This document shows, piece after piece, positions 1 through 7,171 of a stretch of 25,422 nucleotides of DNA. Position numbers and translations under genes: made by a program. Under the pieces are notes generated by a model, which did no database searches, had not been told where the DNA came from, and saw only the letters and a list, made by a program, of their open reading frames with translations. How positions within the stretch are numbered: position 1 is the stretch's first letter; each line of letters opens with the position of its first letter. The stretch is from Syntrophomonadaceae bacterium (GTDB lineage: Bacteria; Bacillota; Syntrophomonadia; Syntrophomonadales; Syntrophomonadaceae), in the NCBI GenBank assembly GCA_030526885.1, contig JAUNBV010000005.1, positions 1 to 25,422 on the forward strand, in the 5' to 3' direction.

Positions 1-377
1 CTTATCATGGTCAGGTCCAGTTCCTCAAAGCCGTATTTGATTACCGCCCGCGCCGCTTCCATAGCAATGCCCCGCCCCCAGTATTGCTCGTCCAGCGCAT
101 AGCCCAGCATCATCACCGAGTAATTCTGCCGCTTGGCATCCGCTAGCAGCCCGATAGAGCCGATTACCCTGTCGTCCGGCTTTAAGGTGATGCCCCACAC
201 GCTGTTCTGGTCCAGAAATATCTCGCCCATGATGCGGCGCGATTCCTCCAGGCTCTCATGGGGCTTCCAGCCCGCATTAGGCCCTACATTGGGGCTTTGC
301 GAATACCGGTACACATCGGCGGCGTCCTCGGGGCGAAAAGGCCTGAGTATCAAATTCTTGGTAGTCAGAACGATCAT
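1..377 (-). CDS. GNAT-family (RimJ/RimL-like) N-acetyltransferase, C-terminus cut by window edge
   Basis: The minus-strand reading frame starts at an ATG at 377 and stays open to base 1, giving about 125 residues. The start has a strong AGGAGG site at 385-393 and reads MIVLTTKNLILRPF, the usual opening of RimJ/RimL-like acetyltransferases (strand 1 followed by L-R-P/R). Further on come a WGIT strand, VIGSIGL and a YALDEQYWGRGIAMEAARA stretch. The last matches the acetyl-CoA-binding Q/R-x-x-G-x-G/A motif plus helix (WGRGIA). By family it would transfer acetyl from acetyl-CoA to an amine, either a protein N-terminus or a small molecule; the substrate cannot be told. A TG-extended TATAAT lies about 80 bases upstream, so it is probably a single-gene unit read divergently from the next gene. 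Confidence 0.85.
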   Translation of the reverse strand, partial: MIVLTTKNLILRPFRPEDAADVYRYSQSPNVGPNAGWKPHESLEESRRIMGEIFLDQNSVWGITLKPDDRVIGSIGLLADAKRQNYSVMMLGYALDEQYWGRGIAMEAARAVIKYGFEELDLTMI

Positions 378-456
378 GGCATAAATCCTCCTGTAGCGCA
401 TTATCCCTCACCGGGCGGTAAAGGGCCACAAATACTTCCCGGGAGACGACAGGGAT

Positions 457-465
457 ATTATATCA
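457..465 (-). promoter_or_regulatory. Probable extended -10 promoter for the GNAT gene
   Basis: On the minus strand the sequence reads TGATATAAT, a perfect TATAAT with the TGN extension. It lies about 80 bases before the ATG at 377. No good -35 hexamer lies 16-18 bases upstream; the upstream sequence is occupied by an inverted repeat. Confidence 0.5.
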
Positions 466-469
466 TAAA

Positions 470-501
470 GCAAAAATGCTTGCTGGCAAGGGCATTTTTG
501 C
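470..501. repeat. Inverted repeat / hairpin in divergent intergenic region
   Basis: GCAAAAATGC (470-479) and GCATTTTTGC (492-501) are perfect inverted arms. The inner TTGC/GCAA extends the stem after a two-base bulge. It lies just upstream of the minus-strand -10. It could be a bidirectional hairpin terminator, since T-runs lie within the arms, or a regulatory structure. Confidence 0.5.
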
Positions 502-764
502 GAAGCCGTCAATGGCACAGGCGCGCGAAGCGCGAATAGGGCTTAAGCCCGCGAAGACTTGCGCAGCAAGGATTACTGTGCACATTGTAACACCATCAAA
601 GGTATATGACAAAAACATCGGCCGCGCCGATACATAATTTCCGAGGGCCGTCGACTTATTTTGCCTTTTATTTACAGTGGTTTTGTGCTAAAATAAGCCC
701 CATATTTAATCCCCAGCGGGCTATGGCCCCATATCACCAAGTATTTAGGGAGGCATTATTACCT
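502..764. other. Gene-free interval with several small palindromes
   Basis: No convincing reading frame with a ribosome binding site is seen before the ATG at 765. The stretch holds a GCGCGC-rich dyad, the 12-base palindrome GGGCTTAAGCCC near 538-549, and CACAG/CTGTG complementary segments near 515-580. Near 686-694 there is a TG-extended TAAAAT that could start transcription of the quinate-dehydrogenase-like gene, with only a poor -35. A structured RNA is possible but matches no family I recognise. Confidence 0.3.
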
Positions 765-1673
765 ATGAGACACATTGTCAGCGTAAGCCTGGGATCGTCC
801 CGGCGCGACCACAGCTTTGAGACCGACTTTATGGGAGAAAGCTTCCTGATCGAGCGCATCGGCACCGACGGCGATTTCGACAAAGCCATCGCCCTCATCC
901 GCGACCTGGACGGTAAAATAGACGCCTTTGGCATGGGCGGCATCGACATCTATATCTACATAGCGGGCAAACCGTATGTCATCAAGGATTCCCTGCGGCT
1001 GCTGCGGGAGGCGAAGAAAACGCCGATGGTGGACGGCGGCGGCCTGAAAAACACCCTGGAGCGCAAATGCATTTTGGATGTGCAGCGCGAAGGCATTTGT
1101 GAACTTAGGCAAACCCCGGTACTGATGGTATGCGCGGTGGACCGCTTCGGCATGGCGGAAGCGTTCGAGGAAGTGGGCGCGCGCCTGACGCTGGGAGATT
1201 TCATTTATACCGTGGGCGTGCCCCTGCCGCTGCATTCGCTGAAGGCGCTGAAATTTTTCGGGCGTATGGTAGCGCCCTTTGTGGTCAGGATGCCTTTTGA
1301 AAAAATATATCCCACCGGCAGCGAGCAGGAGGTCATAATCCCCAAGCATTCAAAATACTATCACCGGGCTAAGGTGCTGGCCGGGGATTTTAATTACATC
1401 CGCCGCTATTTGCCGGAACGCCTGGACGGACAGGTGGTCATCACCAACACCACCACCGCCGAGGACATGGATATGCTCCGGGCGCGGGGGATAAGCAAGG
1501 TCATCACCACCACCCCCGACATGGGCGGCCGCAGCTTCGGCACCAACGTTATCGAGGCGCTGATGGTCAGCCTGCTCAACAAGCCCCTGGACGCTATCCG
1601 CCCCGACGATTATTACGACCTGCTCAAAGAGCTCGAATTCAAACCGGGGGTGGTCGATTTCGGAGCGCCATAA
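765..1673 (+). CDS. Quinate 5-dehydrogenase-like conserved clostridial protein
   Basis: This 302-residue protein starts MRHIVSVSLGSSRR at an ATG preceded by TTAGGGAGG (745-753). An upstream in-frame ATG at 606 has no ribosome binding site and would add an unlikely N-terminus. The sequence strongly resembles a conserved protein of Moorella, Pelotomaculum and related clostridia that databases label quinate 5-dehydrogenase. Recognisable blocks are SLGSSRRDHSFE, FGMGGIDIYIYIAGKPY, KTPMVDGGGLKNTLER, AVDRFGMAEA, GDFIYTVGVP, ITNTTTAEDMDMLRARG and TTTPDMGGRSFGTNVIEA. The G-x-G-x-x-x-type glycine-rich segments would fit dinucleotide or phosphosugar binding. The quinate assignment has little support here, as no shikimate or quinate genes are adjacent. 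A terminator follows. Treat it as a conserved protein of uncertain reaction. Confidence 0.7.
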   Translation: MRHIVSVSLGSSRRDHSFETDFMGESFLIERIGTDGDFDKAIALIRDLDGKIDAFGMGGIDIYIYIAGKPYVIKDSLRLLREAKKTPMVDGGGLKNTLERKCILDVQREGICELRQTPVLMVCAVDRFGMAEAFEEVGARLTLGDFIYTVGVPLPLHSLKALKFFGRMVAPFVVRMPFEKIYPTGSEQEVIIPKHSKYYHRAKVLAGDFNYIRRYLPERLDGQVVITNTTTAEDMDMLRARGISKVITTTPDMGGRSFGTNVIEALMVSLLNKPLDAIRPDDYYDLLKELEFKPGVVDFGAP

Positions 1674-1719
1674 GCCCCGCCAAGCCCGCCGCCGGCTGGG
1701 CCTTAAGCGATTTTAAACA

Positions 1720-1765
1720 CCGTTGCGCACAGGAAACAAAAACCTGCCCGCAACGGTTTTCTTTT
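1720..1765 (+). terminator. Rho-independent terminator after the quinate-dehydrogenase-like gene
   Basis: CCGTTGCG (1720-1727) pairs with CGCAACGG (1749-1756). An inner CAGG/CCTG pair closes an A-rich loop, and TTTTCTTTT follows. It lies 47 bases after the stop codon. Confidence 0.85.
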
Positions 1766-1861
1766 GCTTAAGAAAAATACCGCCCCTTAAAACCGCGGGC
1801 CGGGGAGGGCATAAACCACCGGTTGCCCCAGTATTATGAAAGGGCGGAGGTGAAATGATGC

Positions 1862-2758
1862 GTGTTACAACTTGATTTTGCCTACTGGCACCTGTTGCCG
1901 TCGGCCCGGCAGGGGATGGCCCGCGGCATGAATATGCCGGAATGGCTGGCTCCGTTTTTTTTGGCCCCGCGGCTGAAACAGCTGCTGCGCTTCGAGGGGC
2001 TGGCTTGGCAGGGGGCGGAGATGCTGCTGCCTGCCGGCCCGGCGCAATGGCAGGGACTGACCCCGGAACTGCGGCGATATCTGTGGCGGCGCAGCACGGC
2101 CTTGCTGCCGGAGTATGGCTTGCCGCTGCTGGCCGTGGACCGGCGGCTTAAGGGCCTGTTTAAAGCGCTTTCCCCGCCCCCGCCCATCACCTTTGGCGAT
2201 GCCTTCATGACCGCCTTGGCCCTGGTATGGACCGAGCAGATGCTGGAGGAAACCAAAAGCGCGCGGCGGATAATGGTGGTAGCGGCGCAGGACGACCTGA
2301 ACCTGCCGGAACTGCTGCTCAGGCTGCACGGCTTCGGCCTGCCGCTGGCGCTGCAAAGCCCCAACCCGATATATCAGGAAGCTATGCTCTACCGCCTGCT
2401 GTACCACCACGGCGCGGCGGTGAGCAATCACCTCATCGACCCCCACGGATGGAGTTCCGATACGCTGGTGTTACAGTGGGGCGGCCCGGCCCTGCCGCCG
2501 GCGCCATGCCGGCTGCGCCTGGCCGACGACAGCTTAGGCCTGGCGCCGGCGCTGGAATCGCGCTTGCAGGCGGCGGGGCTGAGCGGTGAGCTTTACCAGC
2601 TGGCCCCCATTATGGAAGCCAACCTGTTCCGCCAATGCCGGGTGCCGCCGGGGGAGCAGACGGTGCTGGATTTTTTATTGCAAAGTGGAACCGAATGTGG
2701 CGTTTGGCAAGCTTTTCTTGACAAGCGCCAGCCGTTTCATTATTATATTAATGTTTAG
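1862..2758 (+). CDS. Unrecognised 298-residue soluble protein
   Basis: I do not recognise this family. The frame begins with GTG at 1862, nine bases after a strong GGAGGTGA (about 1845-1852). The nearer ATGs at 1856 and 1859 lead at once to a stop (ATG CGT GTT ACA ACT TGA). The protein is rich in Leu, Pro and Ala and has no obvious signal peptide or membrane segment. A run of four prolines (SPPPPITF, about residue 102) separates a helical N-terminal half from a C-terminal half. The C-terminal half begins with a long helix (ALALVWTEQMLEETK) and then RRIMVVAAQDDLNLPELL, which looks like an alpha/beta nucleotide- or sugar-fold strand-helix unit. The order GTG gene, greA, lysS suggests possible co-expression. 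No function is proposed. Confidence 0.65.
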   Translation: MLQLDFAYWHLLPSARQGMARGMNMPEWLAPFFLAPRLKQLLRFEGLAWQGAEMLLPAGPAQWQGLTPELRRYLWRRSTALLPEYGLPLLAVDRRLKGLFKALSPPPPITFGDAFMTALALVWTEQMLEETKSARRIMVVAAQDDLNLPELLLRLHGFGLPLALQSPNPIYQEAMLYRLLYHHGAAVSNHLIDPHGWSSDTLVLQWGGPALPPAPCRLRLADDSLGLAPALESRLQAAGLSGELYQLAPIMEANLFRQCRVPPGEQTVLDFLLQSGTECGVWQAFLDKRQPFHYYINV

Positions 2759-2785
2759 CAGCCCGCTCGGGGCTGTTGTGCTTTG
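2759..2785 (+). terminator. Weak hairpin between the unknown gene and greA
   Basis: CAGCCC (2759-2764) pairs with GGGCTG (2770-2775), overlapping the stop region and followed by TTGTGCTTT. The T-tract is poor. It may be a partial terminator or attenuator rather than a full stop before greA. Confidence 0.35.
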
Positions 2786-2834
2786 GGGAAAACCGCGCCG
2801 CAGCAAAGCCGCGCGTATTAAAGGAGTGGGAATC

Positions 2835-3320
2835 ATGGCAGAACGGGATGACCAAGAAATTATCCTGACTAAGGAAGGTCTGGAACGGCTGGAAAAGGAG
2901 CTTGATTACCTTAAATCCACCCGGCGCGAAGAGTTGGCGGAGCGCATCAAGCAGGCCATCGCTTTTGGCGATCTATCCGAAAACTCGGAGTACGAGGACG
3001 CTAAAAACGAGCAGGCCTTTTTGGAAGGCCGCATCCTCAACCTGGAAAAGACCCTGCGCAACGCCCGCTTGATAGAGGAAAGCGAAGTCAGCGCCGAGAT
3101 GGTCACGCTGGGCTCGAAGGTGGAGATCCAGGAGACCAAGAGCAAGAAAAAGATGACCTATACCCTGGTATCCTCGGTGGAGGCCAATATGCGCGAGGGC
3201 AAAATGTCGAACGAATCCCCGGTGGGCAAAGCCATCATGGGCCAGCGAGCCAATACCACCGTGAATGTGGACACTCCTTCGGGCATGCTCAAATATAAGA
3301 TCCTCAAGGTAGAAATCTAA
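2835..3320 (+). CDS. greA: Transcription elongation factor GreA
   Basis: This 161-residue protein starts MAERDDQEIILTKEGLERLEKEL at an ATG with AAAGGAGTGGG upstream (about 2820-2830). The length fits GreA (about 158). The N-terminal half (to about residue 80) is the antiparallel coiled coil, with the characteristic tip GDLSENSEYEDAKNEQAFLEGRI carrying the acidic Asp/Glu residues. These enter the RNA polymerase secondary channel and trigger cleavage of backtracked transcripts. The C-terminal FKBP-like domain ends with the usual SPVGKAIMGQRANTTVNVDTPSG stretch. It is followed at 147 bases by lysS, an order common in Firmicutes, so the two may be co-transcribed. Confidence 0.97.
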   Translation: MAERDDQEIILTKEGLERLEKELDYLKSTRREELAERIKQAIAFGDLSENSEYEDAKNEQAFLEGRILNLEKTLRNARLIEESEVSAEMVTLGSKVEIQETKSKKKMTYTLVSSVEANMREGKMSNESPVGKAIMGQRANTTVNVDTPSGMLKYKILKVEI

Positions 3321-3467
3321 CCCGCCGTGACAGTTGCCCGGAGGGGACAAGCCCGTCTGCGGCGCGTAGAGGGCGGCGCCCCAAACATCCCGTTTTAAGC
3401 GGAGTGCTGCGGGCGCAGCGCAATCAAACCCCATGAGCAAATTACATTTTTTAAGGAAGTGCAGATA

Positions 3468-4946
3468 ATGAGCGAGCAGCGCCCGCCGGAAGAAAACTTC
3501 AATGAATTAAAGAAAGTGCGGCTGGAAAAACTCGCCCAACTGCGCGAACAGGGCATCGAGCCCTTTGGCCGTCGCTTCGAGCGCGACGCCACCGCCCAGC
3601 AAATCAAGGATGAATTCGAGCAGCGCGAAGGGCAGGAATTGACCGTGGCCGGACGCCTGATGTCCAAGCGCCGGCAGGGCAAGGCCGGCTTTGCCGACCT
3701 TCAGGACATGTCCGGCAGCATCCAGCTTTACTTCCGGCGTGACGATGTGGGCGAGGAAGCCTACGAGCTGTTTAAAAAAATCGATATCGGCGATATTTTA
3801 GGCGTCAGCGGCACCGTATTCCGCACCCAAAAGGGTGAAGTATCCCTGCACGTGACCCGCTTTGAACTCTTGAGCAAATCCCTTAACCCCCTGCCGGAAA
3901 AATACCACGGCCTGCGCGATGTGGAGACCCGCTACCGCCAGCGCTATGTCGATCTTATTGTAAACCCCGAAGTGCGCGAGGTGTTTATCAAGCGCAGCCA
4001 CATCATCCGCCTGATCCGCGAATTCATGGACCAGCATGACTTCCTGGAAGTGGAGACCCCCATGATGCACCCCATACCCGGCGGCGCGGTGGCCCGCCCC
4101 TTTGTGACCCACCATAACACCCTGGATATGGACCTCTACCTGCGCATCGCGCCGGAGCTGTACTTAAAGCGGCTGCTGGTAGGCGGGTTGGAGCGCGTGT
4201 ACGAGATTAACCGCAGCTTCCGCAACGAAGGCATTTCCACCCGGCATAACCCGGAGTTCACCATGCTGGAGTTCTATCAGGCCTATGGCGATATGCAGAG
4301 CATGATGGAGCTGATCGAGGAGCTTATATGTGCCGTACAGGAGCGGATAAACGGCGGTCTGAGCCTCACCTATGAAGGCGAGGAAATAAGCTTCGCCCGT
4401 CCCTGGAAGCGCATCACCATGCTGGACGCCATCCGGGAAGTTACCGGCCTGGACTTTGCCGCCGCGGACAGTGACCACGCCGCCCGCGAACTGGCCCAGG
4501 GCCTCAAGATCAAGCTCACCCCCGCCAGCAGCCGCGGCGAGATCATCAACGACGTATTCGAGGCTTACGTGGAAGAAACGCTGCTGCAGCCCACTTTTAT
4601 CTACGGCCATCCGGTGGAGATATCCCCGCTGGCCAAGCGCAATGCCGAGCATCCGGAGCTCACCGACCGCTTTGAGCTCTTCATCACCCGCCGCGAGATA
4701 GCCAACGCCTTTTCCGAGCTCAATGACCCCTTGGACCAGAAACAGCGGTTTTTGAAACAAGTGGAAAAACGCGCCGGCGGCGATGCCGAAGCCCATATGA
4801 TGGACGAGGATTACATCAACGCGCTGGAATACGGCATGCCCCCCGCAGGCGGCCTGGGCATGGGCATCGACCGCCTGGTCATGCTCCTGACCGATAGCAG
4901 TTCCATCCGCGACGTAATACTTTTTCCCACCCTGCGCCGGATATAA
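3468..4946 (+). CDS. lysS: Lysyl-tRNA synthetase, class II
   Basis: This 492-residue enzyme charges tRNA-Lys. I chose the ATG at 3468 (MSEQRPPEEN), eight bases after AAGGAAG (3453-3459), over a GTG three codons upstream that falls in that site. The N-terminal OB-fold anticodon domain occupies about residues 55-150 (LTVAGRLMSKRRQGKAGF). The class II motifs follow: motif 1 around FLEVETPMMHPIPGGAVARPF, motif 2 in FRNEGISTRHNPEFTMLE, and motif 3 in GLGMGIDRLVMLLTDSSSIRDVI, ending in the typical LFPTLR. No T-box or other leader is visible in the 147-base gap from greA. The protein is complete. Confidence 0.98.
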   Translation: MSEQRPPEENFNELKKVRLEKLAQLREQGIEPFGRRFERDATAQQIKDEFEQREGQELTVAGRLMSKRRQGKAGFADLQDMSGSIQLYFRRDDVGEEAYELFKKIDIGDILGVSGTVFRTQKGEVSLHVTRFELLSKSLNPLPEKYHGLRDVETRYRQRYVDLIVNPEVREVFIKRSHIIRLIREFMDQHDFLEVETPMMHPIPGGAVARPFVTHHNTLDMDLYLRIAPELYLKRLLVGGLERVYEINRSFRNEGISTRHNPEFTMLEFYQAYGDMQSMMELIEELICAVQERINGGLSLTYEGEEISFARPWKRITMLDAIREVTGLDFAAADSDHAARELAQGLKIKLTPASSRGEIINDVFEAYVEETLLQPTFIYGHPVEISPLAKRNAEHPELTDRFELFITRREIANAFSELNDPLDQKQRFLKQVEKRAGGDAEAHMMDEDYINALEYGMPPAGGLGMGIDRLVMLLTDSSSIRDVILFPTLRRI

Positions 4947-5067
4947 GCCGTAAGCCGGAGCATAAAAGCGGCGCGTATCACAGGTCATGCGATACCCGCC
5001 GCTCGGGGCCTTTACATCCGGCGGGCAGACGCTGCCGCCGGTTGGCTGCTTAAATATTTCTTAACAC

Positions 5068-5091
5068 CGGGGCGGCTTTTCAGCCGCCCCG
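5068..5091. terminator. Hairpin between convergent lysS and acyl-CoA dehydrogenase genes
   Basis: GGGGCGGC (5069-5076) and GCCGCCCC (5083-5090) form a strong 8-9 bp stem with a TTTTCA loop, midway between two convergent genes. Neither side has a good U-tract, so efficiency as an intrinsic terminator is uncertain. A second weaker dyad (CCCGCCG/CGGCGGG) lies at 4995-5025. Confidence 0.55.
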
Positions 5092-5120
5092 TCAATATTG
5101 ACGCCGTTGCCTGCGCCGGT

Positions 5121-6368
5121 CTATTCGTAAATCTTTTCTTCCTCCACAAACGCATTCAGGGCGTCGCTTTCGCTGTCGCGTTTATTCCAATTATGGCGTT
5201 CTTCTTCAAATTCGCGATACCATTCGTGCTGGCTGATGAGCGACATTATCTCGTTGCTGCCCACCCAAATCATGGATAAGCGCAGGTCGCGCAGGATTTT
5301 TTCGACGGGGAAAATATCGGTGTAGCCGATGCCGCCCATCACCTGCATGGCCAGATTGGCCACTTCCCAACACTGTTCGGTCACGAATTTCTTGGATTGA
5401 GATACCATGCGGCGTTGCCGTCCGCCTTTTACCGCACCGGAATCGACCGCGGAGGCGGTGGTATAGATCATGCTGCGGCAGGCATCCAGTTTGAGCGCCA
5501 TATCGGATACCTTGAAGCTGACTCCCTGGAAATTTTTAATCTGCGTGCCGAAGGCTTTGCGCTTGTTGGAGTAGTTGGTGGCTATTTCCAGCGCCGGGCG
5601 GGCGGCTCCGATGGTCATGGCGGCGGTGCCCAGGCGTTCGGGGATCATCATCTGGTTAAACACTTTGCCCGCGCCGTTCACTTCGCCGATCACGTTCTCC
5701 TTCGGCACGCGCACATCTTTGAATACCACGCGGGCGGTGCCGCCGCCGCGGCAGCCCATCAGCCCGTACAGGTATTTGGTCTCCACCCCCATCTCCCGGT
5801 CCACCACAAAGCAGGTCATGGAGCGGCTGGAAGGAGCGTTCGGATCGGTCTTGGCATAGACCAGAAAGAAATCGGCTCCTTCGCCGCCGACGATGAAGCG
5901 TTTCTGGCCGTTCAAAATGAAATCGTCGCCATCGCGGGTGGCAATGGTGGTAGAGCCGAAGAAATCCGAACCGCCGCGCGGCTCGGTGAGGCATTCGGCG
6001 GCAAATTTCTCGCCTTTGGTCAAAGGCGGCAAATAGCGCTTCTTTTGCTCATCATTGCCGAAATGCACCAGCGCCTCCGCTACTACGTCGCCGGTCACGC
6101 CCCAGGCACAGCCGAAGATATAGCCGGGTACGCAGATCTCCTCCGCGGCCACGCAGTCGGCGCGCCAGTCCAAACCGCGCCCGCCGTACTCCTGCGGTAC
6201 CCGCAGGCCGATGAGATTGCGCCGTCCGCACTCCTGCATAAACTCCTTGGGATATTTTATTTTATCTGCATCCATGTCCAGCAGGTATTGCCGGTCAATG
6301 GAGGCCGCCATCGCGCGCGCCTCGTCCCGCAGTTTTAGCGTGGCCTCGTCCATCAAAAAATCAAACAT
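5121..6368 (-). CDS. Acyl-CoA dehydrogenase (LCAD/IVD-type active-site pattern)
   Basis: This 415-residue flavoprotein starts MFDFLMDEATLKLRDEARA behind a GGCGGAGA site. The fold order is normal: an N-terminal helical domain, a beta domain with CLTEPRGGSDFFG (127-139, FAD/substrate binding), NGQKRFIVGGEGADFF (153-168), then the C-terminal helical domain with RKAFGTQIKNFQG (270-282) and MQVMGGIGYT (341-350). The C-terminal catalytic glutamate seen in short- and medium-chain enzymes (IYEGT) is replaced by IWVGSNEI (V369). A glutamate is present in helix G (IPERLG, E244), where isovaleryl- and long-chain enzymes carry their base. The family oxidises acyl-CoA to 2-enoyl-CoA with electron-transferring flavoprotein as acceptor. 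Substrate is unknown. No ETF, thiolase or CoA ligase gene is adjacent. It has its own promoter, divergent from tmk. Confidence 0.9.
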   Translation of the reverse strand: MFDFLMDEATLKLRDEARAMAASIDRQYLLDMDADKIKYPKEFMQECGRRNLIGLRVPQEYGGRGLDWRADCVAAEEICVPGYIFGCAWGVTGDVVAEALVHFGNDEQKKRYLPPLTKGEKFAAECLTEPRGGSDFFGSTTIATRDGDDFILNGQKRFIVGGEGADFFLVYAKTDPNAPSSRSMTCFVVDREMGVETKYLYGLMGCRGGGTARVVFKDVRVPKENVIGEVNGAGKVFNQMMIPERLGTAAMTIGAARPALEIATNYSNKRKAFGTQIKNFQGVSFKVSDMALKLDACRSMIYTTASAVDSGAVKGGRQRRMVSQSKKFVTEQCWEVANLAMQVMGGIGYTDIFPVEKILRDLRLSMIWVGSNEIMSLISQHEWYREFEEERHNWNKRDSESDALNAFVEEEKIYE

Positions 6369-6405
6369 GCGATCTCCGCCTTTCCAAATAATGATAATTG
6401 CCTAT

Positions 6406-6434
6406 ATTATCGCATAATGCGCCCTAAACCGCAA
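6406..6434 (-). promoter_or_regulatory. Promoter of the acyl-CoA dehydrogenase gene
   Basis: On the minus strand TTGCGG (6429-6434), a 17-base spacer and GATAAT (6406-6411) form a good sigma-A-like promoter about 40 bases before the start codon. Confidence 0.65.
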
Positions 6435-6494
6435 TGGCATAAAAATCAAACCCTACAAAGATAATTTAATATACAGCGCCATAACAATATAGGC

Positions 6495-6500
6495 TATAAT
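6495..6500 (+). promoter_or_regulatory. Probable -10 element of the tmk-rsmI operon
   Basis: A perfect TATAAT lies in AT-rich DNA 38 bases before the tmk start. The hexamer 17 bases upstream is poor, so only the -10 is supported. A second possible -10 (TAAAAT, 6515-6520) is too close to the ribosome binding site to be preferred. Confidence 0.45.
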
Positions 6501-6538
6501 AATATAGTAAATTGTAAAATCAGTCAGGTGGGGTGGAT

Positions 6539-7171
6539 TTGCGGCAACGGGGCATGTTTATCAGTCTGGAGGGCATTGACGCCTGTGGCAAGAGTACGCT
6601 CATCCGGCGTCTAAAGGCAGTTTTAGACGCTGAGGGCGAGGTCATATGTGTGCGGGAGCCGGGCGGCACCAAAGTCTCGGAGCAGATACGCGATATGCTG
6701 CTGGACGTGCGCAACCACGGGCTGCTGCCCCGCGCCGAAGCTCTGCTCTACGCAGCGGCGCGGGCGCAACTGGTGGATGAGTTGTTGCTCCCCGTACTGG
6801 CGGAGGGCAAACTGGTGTTGGCCGACCGCTACCTGGACTCCACTATCGCCTATCAGGGTCAGGGGCGGGGACTGGACGAGGATTATCTTGACCATATCAA
6901 CCGCATCTGCACCGGTGGGCTTATCCCCGACCTGACCCTGCTGTTGGATGTAACCCCCGACATCGCGGCGCAGCGTAAGCGTTTACAGGGTGAAGCGGCG
7001 GATCGGCTGGAAACCGAGGGCATGGCTTTTCAAACCAGGGTGCGGGAGGCTTATCTGCGGCTGGCGCAGGCCCAACCGCAGCGCATCGCGGTAATCGACG
7101 CGTCCCAAGATGAGGACGCGGTCTTGGCCACGGCGCTGGAGCTGATTAAAGCGCGCCGGGGAGAAAAGTGA
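6539..7171 (+). CDS. tmk: Thymidylate kinase
   Basis: This 210-residue enzyme phosphorylates dTMP to dTDP for DNA synthesis. The P-loop is EGIDACGKST near residues 11-20. The DR[YH] motif is ADRYLDSTIAYQGQGRG, and the lid region is QRKRLQGEAADRLE. No ATG fits the ribosome binding site. AGGTGG at 6526-6531 is well spaced for the TTG at 6539 (MRQRGMFISLEG), but would touch a GTG at 6533. An ATG at 6554 (MFISLEG) is possible but has no site. It is the first gene of a dense operon, and its TGA shares a base with the holB ATG. The darA (yaaQ) and yaaR genes that lie between tmk and holB in Bacillus subtilis are absent. Confidence 0.95.
   Translation: MRQRGMFISLEGIDACGKSTLIRRLKAVLDAEGEVICVREPGGTKVSEQIRDMLLDVRNHGLLPRAEALLYAAARAQLVDELLLPVLAEGKLVLADRYLDSTIAYQGQGRGLDEDYLDHINRICTGGLIPDLTLLLDVTPDIAAQRKRLQGEAADRLETEGMAFQTRVREAYLRLAQAQPQRIAVIDASQDEDAVLATALELIKARRGEK

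Noticed and set aside
606..764. Upstream ATG start at 606 for the quinate-dehydrogenase-like protein
   Set aside because: No ribosome binding site. The probable -10 element lies inside this stretch, and family members begin at the MRHIVSVSLGSS motif.
759..1349. Long antisense frames opposite the quinate-dehydrogenase-like, lysS, metG and acyl-CoA dehydrogenase genes
   Set aside because: They are GC-driven shadows: rich in His, Arg, Gln and Ala, without ribosome sites or family signatures.
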